Below, piece by piece: positions 45,819 to 56,300 of a DNA stretch of 64,000 nt. The notes beneath the pieces are model-generated. The model was not told where the DNA came from. It did no database searches and was given only the letters and a program-made list of their open reading frames with translations. Origin of the DNA: Carettochelys insculpta (Eukaryota; Chordata; Testudines; Carettochelyidae). Each line of letters opens with the position of its first letter. The first letter of the stretch is position 1. The translations under genes and the position numbers were made by a program. Location: NCBI RefSeq assembly GCF_033958435.1, contig NC_134160.1, forward strand, positions 12,883,001 through 12,947,000. Reading direction: 5' to 3'.

Positions 45819-46424
45819 CTAGTTTAAAGCCCTCCTCACTAGGTTTGCAAGCCTGCCTGCAAACATGCTCTTTCCTCTTTTAGTGAGGTGGATCCCATCT
45901 CTTCTCAGCAATCCCTGTTCACGAAACAGAATCCCATGGTCAAAGAAACCAAATCCTTCCCTGCTACACCACCTACGCAACCACGCATTTACCTCTGTTA
46001 TTCGACGATCCGTCCGCGGACCCCTTCCTTCCAAAGGGGGGATAGACGAGAAGACCACCTGTGCTCCGTATTCCTTGATCTTTCTCCTGAGGGTTACATA
46101 GTCTGCTGTGATCTCATCAAAGTTGTTCTTGGCTGTATCATTGGTTCCTACATGAAGAAGTAGGAAGGGGTAATAGTCTACAGGTTGAAGAATTTTTGGC
46201 AGTGACTCTGTAATATCCCGAATTCTAGCTCCAGGAAAGCAGCAAACTTGCCGGGATTCTAGGTCTGGGCGGCAGATGGATGCCTCCGTCCCTCTCAGGA
46301 GGGAGTCCCTGACCACCACCACTCATCTTTTTCTCTTAGGGGTGGTGGTCATAGAACTCCCATCCCTAGGACTGCGCATCCCATGCCTTCTAAACTGTGG
46401 GGACTCTTTCAGATACCTCTTTCA
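45819..46424 (-). pseudogene. CR1 ORF1 esterase part, copy C, 5' truncated
   Basis: The minus-strand open frame 46322-45819 (167 aa) covers VVVRDSLLRGTEASICRPDL, GARIRDITESLPK, LLLHVGTNDTAKNNF, and ends LFREQGLLRRDGIHLTKRGK. The GDS nucleophile-block glycine is Arg here (RDS), while GTND is intact. The zinc-finger part is absent because of the 5' truncation. Confidence 0.85.
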
Positions 46425-46427
46425 GTA

Positions 46428-46555
46428 TCCTTTAATTCTTTATTAATCACATCCTTATCTTGCCTGAGGTTGATGGCCATGCTGTCCAGCCTGAGCCATC
46501 CAGTTTAGCCTTCTTAAAAACTGGCACATTAGCTTTCTGCCAGATTTATGGGACT
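46428..46555 (-). mobile_element. Older CR1 RT-region fragment, right part
   Basis: TTTAATTCTTTATTAATCAC, then CTTCTTAAAAACTGGCACAT, TTAGCTTTCTGCCAG continue the CR1 minus-strand sequence broken off at 43344. Joining the two flanks across copy C restores the normal CR1 order. Confidence 0.6.
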
Positions 46556-46740
46556 TCTCAGGATCGCAGAGCACTTTGAAAATGTAGGTATCATCATCCC
46601 CATTTTGCAGAGAGGGAAAACTGAGACACATGGGGGTCAGTGAGCTGATTAAGGTCACCCGAGAGGCTAGTGACAGAACTGGGACTAGAACCTACATATC
46701 TTGTTTGCTCAGCCCCCTGACAAACCATTGGACTCTGCTC
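46556..46740 (+). repeat. MIR-like SINE
   Basis: GCACTTTGAAAATGTAGGTA, TCATCCCCATTTTGCAGAGA, GGGAAAACTGAGACACATGG, AAGGTCACCCGAGAGGCTAG, and ACTAGAACCTACATATCTT follow the MIR consensus layout closely. Confidence 0.8.
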
Positions 46741-47013
46741 CATGCCTTCATTTTGCCAGCAATGTCTATTCTGTATTATTGCTACAGTATTTGTTTCTGA
46801 TCTGGTGGCACCGCTGTTCTCTCTTGTGAACCAGCCCCTGCCGTCCTGTTTGCTTCTCGCAGTGCATGTAGACTTTTATGTCTCTGTCTCTGGCTATTCC
46901 TGATCACAGCCTTCATTACAGAATGTATCCTGATTAACCCCTGGGGCCAGTTCACAGCTCCTTGGCAAAACTGTGGATGAGAGCCCTGGGAGGGTGGCTT
47001 GCATGCTGTCTAA

Positions 47014-49019
47014 GGCTGTGTCTACACTATGAGATAAAATCAAATTTATTAATATTGATTTTTGTAACGCTGGAATTTATAAATTCAAGTTTGCCCATCC
47101 TCACTTCTCCACGTGCTCCTCACAAAATCGATTTATTGCTGCCACACTCAACTGGCAAAAATTGACGGTTGCAGTAGTGCATTGTGGAAACCTATCCCAC
47201 AGTTCCCTCATCCCTGTAGCATTCTGGGTACGCTCACTGGTCTTTGACATCATCTTCCACATTGCATTTACCTCATTCCCCTCCTGTGGCAATGAAATGT
47301 CCATTTTTCCAGTTGAAAGGCAGGAAAAGTAGAGCATCCAAAGAGATGGCAAAAAACTTTTACAGAAATCTCTTTCTTCTGTAACTGAATTCTCAACTGG
47401 CCATCCATTGACTGTCCCCCACTCCCATGATTGCATCCGATCCCTGCAAATGATACAGGGACCCTGAGAAACTTGAAGAAAGAGAAGATAGGAAAGTTTT
47501 TGAAAAAAGAAAGTTGCTGAGGGGAGAGTCTTGGGCTTTCCAGTGCACTGTAAGACTTCTATGCACAGGCTGTATTCTCAACTGGCCATCCACTGACTGT
47601 TCTACCTCCTGTGATTGCATATGATCCCTGAAAATAACACGGGGACAGACTGTATTCTCAAAGCTAGAAGGAAGAGGATAGAAAAGTCTAGGAAAAAAGA
47701 TCTGTGTCTTCACTACACAGATATTGCCAACAGAGGGGATGGCAGTGAAATCTCATACACTGAACTTATAACCGAAAGAGAAATCTCAACTGGCCCTCCC
47801 CCCTGTGTTTTTGGGGAGGTCCAAGCATGAAGAAAGAGGAAATGTTAGGAAAAAGATTTTATAACAGACCTATTAAAGCAGCAGGTGTCTGTAATGGCCA
47901 GCAAGCCCCTGAAATATTTTTGGTGTTGTGGGGGCAGGTGCTGTGGTCTGCAGCTATAGTGCTGCTTGAAATGTTAAAATAGTTGAACTAATCCCCCTGA
48001 ATCTCTTAGCCATGGGGGGTGACTTCCCTCCAGTGGCAGTAAGCTCTATGGATCCCTTGCTAAGGGTGTGGGGGGGGTTTCAGTGGGAGGCCAGTGGAAT
48101 TAGTCACCCCTGAATATCTTAGCCACCGGGGGAAACTTCCCATTGGTTCCTTGCTAGGGATTATGGGAGGATTTTAGTGGAGGGGGCAGTTGAATTAGTC
48201 CTCCCAAATATCTTAGCCCCTGGTGGAGACTTCTCCCTGGTGGCAGCAAGCCCCTGAAAAATCTTTCCCTCCCTTGAAGCCCTAACCACACGCAAGACAG
48301 GACATGGTGCCACTTGGCAAGTGCCAAAGGGCAGGCACATCCTTTTATTGGGTTGGGGGCTGCCCATGTGATGTGGCTGAGCACGGGACTGATGGGCGTG
48401 ATGTGGCTGAATTGTGTGGCACCTGCTTGGTCGGGAAGTGGGGTTCCCACACAAATGTAAACCACTGAGAAGTTTCTCGGGAGTCCCAGCATGACTCCCA
48501 CTAAGCCTTGTTGTCAGGTGGTGCATCGGGGCAGCGGCTGGCGTCAGGCAGTGCAGAAAAACATACTGAGTGTAGAGACAGAACCACACACTGTGCTGGG
48601 GCTATTTGAATGGGTAGATGTGCTCACAGCAAAGACAGTTCTCAGGCTGTCATACCTACATAAGCCTACAGCCACAGGCTTCCCAGTCCCCAGTTGAAAT
48701 TCACTGTGTTCCTGTTACTTAATTCCTGCGCACCTGGAGAGCAGCGGCCAGAGCAGAGCACTGAGGGACATTGTGGGTTACACATGGGACACCACTGGAG
48801 GCTAAGAACTTCGATTTTAAGATGTGGTGCTTCCGCGCTGGCTTTTAATCGAACTTTGGAACTCGAGCTTGAGGCTACACCCAGCAGGTACTGACTATAT
48901 GGTAATATCGATATTAGCGCTCCCTAAATCGAGCTAATGATATTTACAGCTAGGACAGTCACGTGGTAATTTCGAGCTAACTACTTTAGATTCAAATTTA
49001 TCTCAGAGTGGATGCAGTC
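47014..49019. mobile_element. 2-kb TIR element related to the GGC-ended MITEs
   Basis: The left end is GGCTGTGTCTACACTATGAG followed by ATAAAATC; the right end, inverted, is GACTGCATCCACTCTGAG followed by ATAAATTTG. The flanks are TAA and TGA (one mismatch), consistent with a 3-bp duplication. The interior holds two direct repeats (47388-47455 and 47575-47640, TTCTCAACTGGCCATCCA) and three tandem units around 47986, 48096 and 48192 (each with AAT.TCTTAGCC). No transposase is recognised; minus-strand 47436-47101 is open for 111 codons without clear identity. Confidence 0.6.
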
Positions 49020-49784
49020 TGAGGCTAAGTGATGGGGCTCAGCTAGGCATGGGGCTGTCGTTCTGCTATTTGCCCTCTAGATGGCAGTAACGTTCCTAAG
49101 CCTAGGTCCCTTCTCAGCCTTGTATATTTACTGCACAGGTGAATGGGTGCAGTAGTCCCAAATAAGGAGATGATCACTGGGTAGGCAGGAGGGACACTCC
49201 AGCTCCCTTCAGCTTTGTTCTACAATTCTCTGTCTTCAGGTTTTACAGCCCCCTTCTTGTCCTCCAGTCCTGAAGGCAAAGCGACAGAGGGACAATCTGA
49301 TGCAGCCGTTGCGACCGCTAAACTCAGGAGATGGCATCTGGCTGGTGGGTTAATTGAGAGAGACCCTGAGCTGATGGGGTGGGGATGCTGGACAAGCCTG
49401 GCAATAACAGAGCTCTGAATTTATGCGATGAAGGTGGGGCTGAGCAGAGGTTAGGTGATGGCCGTTTGCTGTCCAACTGTGATGTGCCAGTGTTAATGCC
49501 ATAGCTCTAGGCAGGTGATTGAATGTCACATGGGACTGAATCCAGGACATGTGGGTTTAAAAGCTGGAATCTCTGCTGCCTGAACTGTATACATTAGCCA
49601 AGGCTGGAGCACTAGCTCAATGACTTTATGGCTACTGAGGAGCTGGGTTCTTATCCTCTGAGCAGCAAGACAAGAGTGGAAGTCCTGGGTGTCAGGATGG
49701 TCTTAGGGCCCTGGTTTGTGACTGGCCCAAGGGGGACAAATGCCCTTTTAAAATGAGCATTTACTTGTTAGGGATCTGCACACT
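49020..49784. other. Stretch without recognised feature
   Basis: No supported gene or repeat. Confidence 0.4.
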
Positions 49785-51290
49785 GACTCTTGAAAGAAGT
49801 AGAATCACCTCCCCCATCCCTCACTGATGGCATTGCCATCTGCCTCAAGTATCTGCAAGACAATAGAAAGCATACTGATGTCCATCCCAAACACACTGCC
49901 AAATTAATCCATTTCAACCTTATCCAGAACAATTGTGCATTCAACAACACGATGCCCAAAACTTTGGGAACAGCCAGGGTCCTCAGACAGCTCCCCAGTT
50001 TTCCAACTTCTTCATGGCCCACTGCGAGGAAGAAACAGGACAAATGCAACATGAAACCTATGACTTATGTGAGATACAGCAGTGAGATCTTCATCCTCAC
50101 GCTAAACAATTGTTCCACCACAGTTTTAACCACCATCCTCCATCCATCAAACACTCTCAAACTACCATCAGTCACCTGGACACCACAGTCTGCTCCAACA
50201 ATGGAATCCTTCAGAGAACTATATCCAGGAAACCCATGCATCACTAGCCCTATCTTCTCAAATCCCATAACCACCCCAAACACACCGAGAAATCTGGTCA
50301 TTTACAGCCAGGCACTTGGATACCACAGAATATGCTCTAATGAGAAAGTTTGGGATACCCTCTAACAGACTTACAACCACCTTCACCATACGAGGACACT
50401 GAACCAGAGAAGTAGATCACATCCTGAAAAGAGTCAGAGGGGTAGCCGTGTTAGTCTGGATCTGGAACAGCAACGAAGGGTTCTGTGGCACCTCATAGAC
50501 TAACAGAAAAGTTTTGAGCATGAGCTTTCGTAAGCAAAGACTCACTTCATCAGATGCCAGCAGAGGTGCCAGCATCTGATGAAGTGAGTCTTTGCTCACG
50601 AAAGCTCATGCTCAAAACTTTTCTGTTAGTCTATAAGGTGCCCCAGGACCCTTCATTGCTGTTATCATGAAAAGAGTTACACAACTACCCACCTTGGAAC
50701 TTGTACAGGATATCAACAAACAATGACAACCTGTACTCCACATGAGCCTGGGCTACAACCTCTTAGGAACACCATCCCCTAGGATGCTGTGGCACATCAA
50801 ATTATCCCTTCACATAGCTCGTCATCAGAAGCAAGCTTCCCACAGACCAGCAGTGCGTGCACCAACTCAAAGCAGCATCAGGTCCTGCCAGGAGAACATA
50901 TGCAAAACCAGCAGGCTTATTTCTACCACTTCAATGCTCAACACCTCCCACAACACTCTTTTCAAATCCCTGGGTCCTACACATGCCTCTCACAACATCC
51001 AATGTCTCACCCAGTGCACTAAAACCTCAAACAACAGAGTGAATGTCTGATTTCACCCCCACGGCTGTCAGCTTCACACACTCATGGCAAGACAAAAACA
51101 CCCTGTCACTAGTGCACGCACATGTTTCACAAAGCAGTTTATAGCTGACTTCTCCGTTTGAGGTCTCAAAGCCAACATGAACCATGTCTTCAAAGGCTGA
51201 GTCTGGGAGCTTATGTTCATAACTTGGCTAGATAGTAAACATCTGAATAAAGATATTAGATTTGTAGCATACCACAACAATCTGTAATAC
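49785..51290 (+). pseudogene. Decayed Penelope-like element (second family)
   Basis: In several broken frames, HTDVHPKHTAKLIHFNLIQN NCAFN (49880-49945) matches the RT region before the YIDD palm in Penelope-like proteins. IYSQALGYHRICS (about 50300-50340) parallels IVYSQALKYNRICADPTDR in the element at 16798. The catalytic motif itself is lost. DNA from 50670 to 51290 continues in the style of a Penelope 3' part, with no clear GIY-YIG. A foldback (50437-50665) interrupts it. Confidence 0.6.
50437..50665. mobile_element. Penelope-tail foldback, copy 1
   Basis: Two inverted arms (about 50480-50555 and 50570-50650) share TTCTGTTAGTCTATAAGGTG and GAAAGCTCATGCTCAAAAC. An asymmetric end GTCAGAGGGGTAGCCGTG starts the left arm. 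Each arm carries CTGATGA + hairpin + GAAA (plus strand 50576-50603; minus strand in 50516-50553). Related foldbacks lie at 53569 and 61811. Confidence 0.75.
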
Positions 51291-52835
51291 ACTTATGCTC
51301 CCCATCTTTTATGTCTGCCGAAACGTTAGGTCCCTTCATCCTGCCTGGTCTTTCAGGCCTGGTCTCCATGACCAAGTGAGGCTCCACCACCTGCCTGGCA
51401 TCAGTCTAGTTGTGCGTGTGTCTGCACTTAATCTGTCTTCCACCAATGTAAGCTCTCCGTTGTGCTGGCCCAGTAATCCCTCCTGACTCCCACCCCCAAA
51501 GAGGCGTCGAGCCATGGTCGGTGTGCCAAGGCTGATGCAACACAAATGCACATGCTGCAATAAGTACGTTGACTAACAGCAGTGGTCCAGCAGCTGCCCT
51601 GCTGTGGTCTCTGCCATGAACTCCACTGCCCAGGGGACAGGAAAACTCCCAAACCTGGGAAGTTTTGAAACCTCTTCCCGATTGCCCAGGCACACCCATC
51701 GCTTCCCATTGTTGTGTCCAACTGCCTGGCTGACTGCTCTGGTTCCATGTGCCATGGAAGCCCAGCCTGCAGTAGGCAGGAGGTGTTGGCTCTGCTGAGC
51801 CTGTGGGGAGAAGAGGGCATGAAGGCTGGGCTGTGGAGCAGCCATAGAGACATCAACGTCTATGAGCTGATTGTGCGGGAGATGCTGGTCAATGGATATG
51901 AGGGGAATGGGCAGCAGCTCGAGGTGAAGGCGAAGGCCTTGTGGCAGGCACACCAAAACTCCAAGGAGGTCAAGGGTCAGTCCAGTGCCAAGCTGCAGCC
52001 CTGCCGCTCTTGCAAGGGTCTGCGTGCCATACCTGGCAGAACCCTGCGCACCTCCATGCACTGCTACGGCTGCTCTAGTCCCAGGACTCCAGGGTGCATA
52101 GCCAGGAGCAGGAGGGGAAATAGGCACCTACAGAGACCATCTGTGCCACAAGCCAGGAGCTGTCTGAGACTCCAGCTCAGTCAGTCCCAGAGTTAAGCAC
52201 AGGGGAGCCCAGTGCAGGGGAAGGAACATCAAGTGGGCAAATGTATTTTCCAACACAATCGTGGTGCCTTCAACTTAACAGGACTGAGCTATTGGCTTTT
52301 CATTGAGTTACTTCTAGCGGGGGTAGCATTGTTCTCTGCCTTTCACTCCCCTATATTGGGGTCAGCAATCCCCAGCACATGAGTCAAGAGTGGCACATGA
52401 GCTTTCATCAGCACACAATGCAGGGGCTCAGGCTCCTCCACCCTGCAGTGCAGCTGGGAGCTTGCTCAAGGCCAGGTCAACTGAGGATTAACAAAAGACC
52501 AGAGAGTGCTACCAACCACCACCTCAACAGTGAAGCTCTGCCACTGAATGTATTTATTAATGGAGGTGTTGTAAGTAGGACTCTTAGTGGTTTTAAAAAG
52601 TGTCACTGGTGCTTGGACCATACATAGAGGGCAAAAGGTCAATTTTCATCAGTCTGACTTGGAAAGGTTGCTGACCCCTGCCATATGCTTAGGTGGGGAT
52701 GGGGCACCTTGCTGAGTAACTTGTTTCTGTGTGCAGCAATGTCCCTTGAATCCTTCTGAGAGCTCTTGATGAAACTGCCATGGAACTACTCTGCAGTCCT
52801 CTCCCAAAGGTTTCTGGAGGTGGCAGCCTTATTTA

Positions 52836-53282
52836 TCATAGAATCTAGACCCTTAGGGCTGGAATAGACCTCAGGAGGTCATCGAGTCCCTCCCGCTGCT
52901 GCAAGCAGGACCAACCCCAACTAAATCATCCCAGCCAGGACTTTGTCAAGCCGGGACTTAAAAACCTCTAGAGATGGAGTTTCCACCACCTCTTTAGGTA
53001 ACACATTCGATGGCTCCACTGCCCTCTGAGTGAAATAGTTTTGTCCTCATGTCCAACCCACACCGCCCCCACCGTAACTTGAGACCATTGCTTCTTATTT
53101 TGCCACCTGTCTCTGCTGAGAACAGCCTCTTGCCATCCTCTTCAGCCCCCTTCAGGAAGTTGAATGCTGCTATAAAATCCCTCCTCACTCTTCTCTTCTG
53201 CAAACTAAATAAGCCCCAAACTCTCAGCCTCTCTTTGTAGGTCATGTGCTATAGCCCCCTAATCGTTTTGGTTGCCCTCCAC
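52836..53282 (-). mobile_element. CR1 3' fragment inside the Harbinger remnant
   Basis: It runs from CATAGAATCTAGACC / GGGCTGGAATAGACCTCAGG (3' end) to the [20 protein letters not shown] (here [20 protein letters not shown] on the minus strand). It is a 5'-truncated, diverged copy. Confidence 0.85.
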
Positions 53283-53568
53283 AGGCCGATCAGCCTGAGG
53301 ACAAAGCAAAAAAAGCAGTTGCCTTGGGCCCTGTGAACTTTTTGGCTGGATTTACCCACAGGAGGATACTTCCCTAGATCACTCAGTTGTAACTCGGGCA
53401 GGCATACTTTCAGCAAACAGGCAAGTGACAGGTGGGCCTGGGCAGCTTTGGGATACCACCAGCAGCTGTACTTTCTGTGCCTCCCTTACACCCAAGTGTG
53501 AGATCAACTAAAATCGCCATGGCCAGTGGAAAATAGGCCCAGTATACAATATTCAATGCCCTGTGACA

Positions 53569-53756
53569 ACGAGAAGTCCTGTGGTACCTTTTAGACTAAC
53601 AGATTTTTTGGAGCATAAGCTTTCGTGGGCAAAGACCCACTTTGTCAGATGCTTTGCCCATGAAAGCTTATGCTCCAAACATCTGTTAGTCTAAAAGGTG
53701 CCACAGGACTTCTCGTTGTTTTTGTGGATACAGACTAACAAGTCTACCCCTCTGAC
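53569..53756. mobile_element. Penelope-tail foldback, copy 2
   Basis: The arms ACAACGAGAAGTCCTGTGG and its inverse (CCACAGGACTTCTCGTTG) enclose AGACTAACAGATTTTTTGGA/ATCTGTTAGTCT. The left arm (minus) has CTGACAA, GTGGG/CCCAC hairpin and GAAA between 53611 and 53648; the right arm lost part of its hairpin. The right side ends in CAGACTAACAAGTCTACCCC. Confidence 0.75.
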
Positions 53757-54749
53757 AAAAGCCTATACTCATAGCTTTGTGCATCTGAGCAATTCTCCCT
53801 CCATCTCCCCACTGCTGGTGAGCCACTCTTATATGGCTGGTGCCATAAGTGGGGCTCCACAGCAAAAATGTCAATGAGCTTGGCCTGTGTCGAACTTCAG
53901 GGAAGCCAGAGAAGGGAGCTGTGAACTGGAACTTTCACATTTTCTTGTGCCTGCACTGACACTGGGACCACTGTGTTGTATCTACAGCTGCTGCTGTTGC
54001 AATCTTGGGACATTCGCCCTCCACACCTGTGGATCGTCTGAGCCAAAGAAGGAAGAGAAAGACAAGGACTCAAGATGCTGTCTTAGACCGGGGCAGGGAA
54101 CCTGGATGGTGCAGATTGCAGGCTGGAAGGAGAAAGACCCAGCTGGAGAGGGACAGGGAAATACACCAGGACATAATGCAGCTTCTTCAGCAGCAAAAAC
54201 AGGTGCCACAGACTCCTGTGGCTCTCCAAGTTCAGTGATTCTGGGCTTACCTTGGTTGCAGTCAATGGAGATCTCCAATATAGTACTTTCCTACTACCCT
54301 CCCTTGCTCACCTCGGCACCTTGGCACCAGAGACCACACCCCTGCCCCAAGACAGGGATATTAAGGGCAGTCACAGTTTCACATACACTGACCTGTGAGC
54401 CTCAGCTGATGTATGAGTAGTTTGAATGGACATCAAAGCTCCTGCCCCTTTCCTTGAGCTCTTTTCTAGAAATTAATTAAGATTTTAAGGTATTTGCTTT
54501 TAACTTGCACGATTTTTTAAAAATATGGTTTTGTTACTTAATAAAATCTGATTGTTTAGAAACTAATAGTTAGTTCCCACTGTATGGTGCAGAATGCCAG
54601 GCAGTGGTGAATGCAACCATGCACGTAGTGTACAGTGTGACACAACCTACAGGATCAGTGACAAATTCAGTGCAATAATCATAAATACATAGCAAGTACT
54701 GCAAAATTAATTTGGGCATTGTCAGTGGTATATTCATAGCTGTACAGCG

Positions 54750-55729
54750 AGCACCATGCAACTCTGAAAAGGGCCAAGTAGAGAGCAGTCCACCATGCTG
54801 CCTTATTGGGGCCCACTGCTAAAGTGCTCCTTCAGAGCCTCCCTGGACTGTGGAGATCTGCAACGAGCTCTTCTGAAAGCCCTTGTGTCTGCCTGTCTGT
54901 CTGTTCAAACTCAGCCAGCATCCTCTGCCCCTCCACCCTGGAGGCAATCCCCCTCCCCTTCCTTGCTTCACAAATAATATTCAGGTCACAGCAGGCAGCT
55001 ATAACCAGTGGGATGGTGTTCTCACGGAGATCCAATCTTATGAGTAAACACTAGTGACCCTGCTACACACTGAGCTGTCACTCTGCAGCCACTGAGCTGC
55101 CCACAGTATCTTTCCTTGGTGCTATGCAGGTGTACTGCTTCATGAGCAAAGAGAGAGAGGGGTCAGCTGGGTCTCCAGGCTTATTGGTGGCATTTCAACA
55201 TTGCCAGTGGTAATCCGCTGAGAGCTTTCTGACCAGTCCTGCGTTGTTGAAGATGTGTGTGTCTGCAATAGTTCTGTGAGCACAGACAAGTCATCTTTTC
55301 AACTGAGGTGCTTTGGCAATGGGCTCTGGTGCCAAATATATAAGTGCCATCTATTGCTGCACCACAGTTCACAAACCCCATTGCTACATAGCCTGCACAT
55401 AGCCAAGTGTCACAGTCAGCATTCCCTGTAAGCTGTGTGTTTGTGCAGCCATTCAGAAGAGATTCCAATGCCACCCAGCTAATTAGCAGAGCACCTGCAG
55501 CTGGGTTTTTTGTTTTTATTGGTGGTGCACATTTGCACTTAACTCCATGCACATTAAAATTTATTCCACGTGGATGGACAAATTTCCACATGGATGGAAA
55601 AGATTAGAGGGCACATTGGTCACAGTTCAGTGTAGCAGGGGATGATAAATACTAAGGGGTCTGCAGAGGTGCTTGATCACAGCCCCCAGGGGATTTTTCC
55701 GAACCCTAAATGATAGTAGCAGTCAGATA
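54750..55729 (-). pseudogene. Harbinger (HARBI1-like, DDE) transposase, decayed
   Basis: On the minus strand, MGFVNCGAAIDGTYIFGTRA (about 55390-55320) is the first catalytic-Asp block of Harbinger DDE nucleases. It is followed, in shifting frames, by HIFNNAGLVRKLSADYHW (about 55250-55205), the second block, and by IPLVIAACCDLNIICEARK (about 55005-54955), the conserved near-C-terminal block. Stops and frameshifts abound. A hAT MITE (55417-55618) cuts the N-terminal side. Its orientation is towards the Myb-like gene at 51714, so both probably belong to one fossil Harbinger element. Confidence 0.7.
55417..55618. mobile_element. hAT-type MITE, 202 bp, inside the Harbinger transposase remnant
   Basis: The perfect octamer GTCACAGT flanks it at 55409-55416 and 55619-55626. 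The left end CAGCATTCCCTGTAAGC and inverted right end CAATGTGCCCTCTAATC are imperfect inverted repeats. It is the same family as 33954-34153. Confidence 0.85.
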
Positions 55730-56298
55730 CAGCAGTCCCTTGAGTTATGCGACGTTGCATTCTCACGCACCCTCGCATAACTCGAATTTAGCATGTCAAC
55801 AGGTCAGGGTGTGGCTTTTCTCTTGGCAGAACACGTTCTGCAGCCGGGGAAGCAGGAGCAGCACCTGGAGCTCTTTTTGAAAGGTAAGTCCCAGGGTTGC
55901 AGCAGGGAGGGTTAAGCCTGGTGGTAGGTTGGGGGCTGTGGGAGGTGCGCAGAGGGGCTAGGGCTGCAGGAGGACAGGATGGTGGTGAGCTGGGGCTGTG
56001 TGGCCCTTTTGGTTGGGTTGAGCTAGAGCCAGGCGCAGGGTGGGGTGAGCCAGAGCTGCATGGGTGCGGATGAACTGGAGCTGCGCAGGGTTGGGGGTGA
56101 ACCTGGGCCAGGGGCTCTTGAACCACGGCTGTGTGGAGGAGTTTGAACTGGGGGGAGAGGTGTTGAACTGGAGCCGGAGGGGCCAGGGGGCGGGGGGGTT
56201 GAGTCAGGGCCGGTGGGGAGCGGGATTTTGAGTTGTGCTTAACTCAGGTTAATGCGAGTTAAGTGCATCTTGAAATGGTGCATTTTGAGGGATTACTG
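55730..56298 (+). mobile_element. Tigger-like non-autonomous DNA transposon, copy 3
   Basis: Left end CAGCAGTCCCTTGAGTTATG, inverted right end CAGTAATCCCTCAAAATGC, TA on both sides (55728-55729, 56299-56300). It has subterminal GCTTAACTCAGGTTAATGCG and a G-rich interior, the inverse of the copy at 1182. Confidence 0.8.
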
Positions 56299-56300
56299 TA

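Larger units (their letters stand above)
43345..46427 (-). mobile_element. CR1-type LINE, copy C, inserted into an older CR1
   Basis: The 3' end (left side) shows two units of the CR1 tail octamer (CACAGAAT CACAGAAT) and the conserved GGAAGGGACCTCAGGAGGTC. Its 5' end is truncated within ORF1 near 46427. TCCTTT flanks it at 43339-43344 and 46428-46433, a likely target duplication. It is less decayed than copy A. The endonuclease region of ORF2 is deleted. Confidence 0.88.
51714..54238 (+). pseudogene. Harbinger-type Myb/SANT-like DNA-binding protein gene, broken
   Basis: Residues from about 51775 read RQEVLALLSLWGEEGMKAGL, SSHRDINVYELIVREMLVNGY, GQQLEVKAKALWQAHQNSKE, the three-helix Myb/SANT (trihelix) pattern with conserved Trp, as in Harbinger-encoded Myb-like proteins and ZSCAN29/MSANTD-type proteins. 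The frame ends at 52196. The typical C-terminal tail reappears at 54005-54238 (VDRLSQRRKRKTRTQD..., LERDREIHQDIMQLLQQQ, a coiled-coil end). Between them sit a CR1 fragment (52836-53282) and a Penelope foldback (53569-53756). In Harbinger transposons this protein carries the transposase to the nucleus and to the ends. It faces the transposase remnant at 54750-55729. Confidence 0.65.

Noticed and set aside
51428..52127. Minus-strand open frames of 142 and 184 aa over the Myb-like region
   Set aside because: The plus strand has the clear Myb/SANT pattern; the minus frames show no domain.
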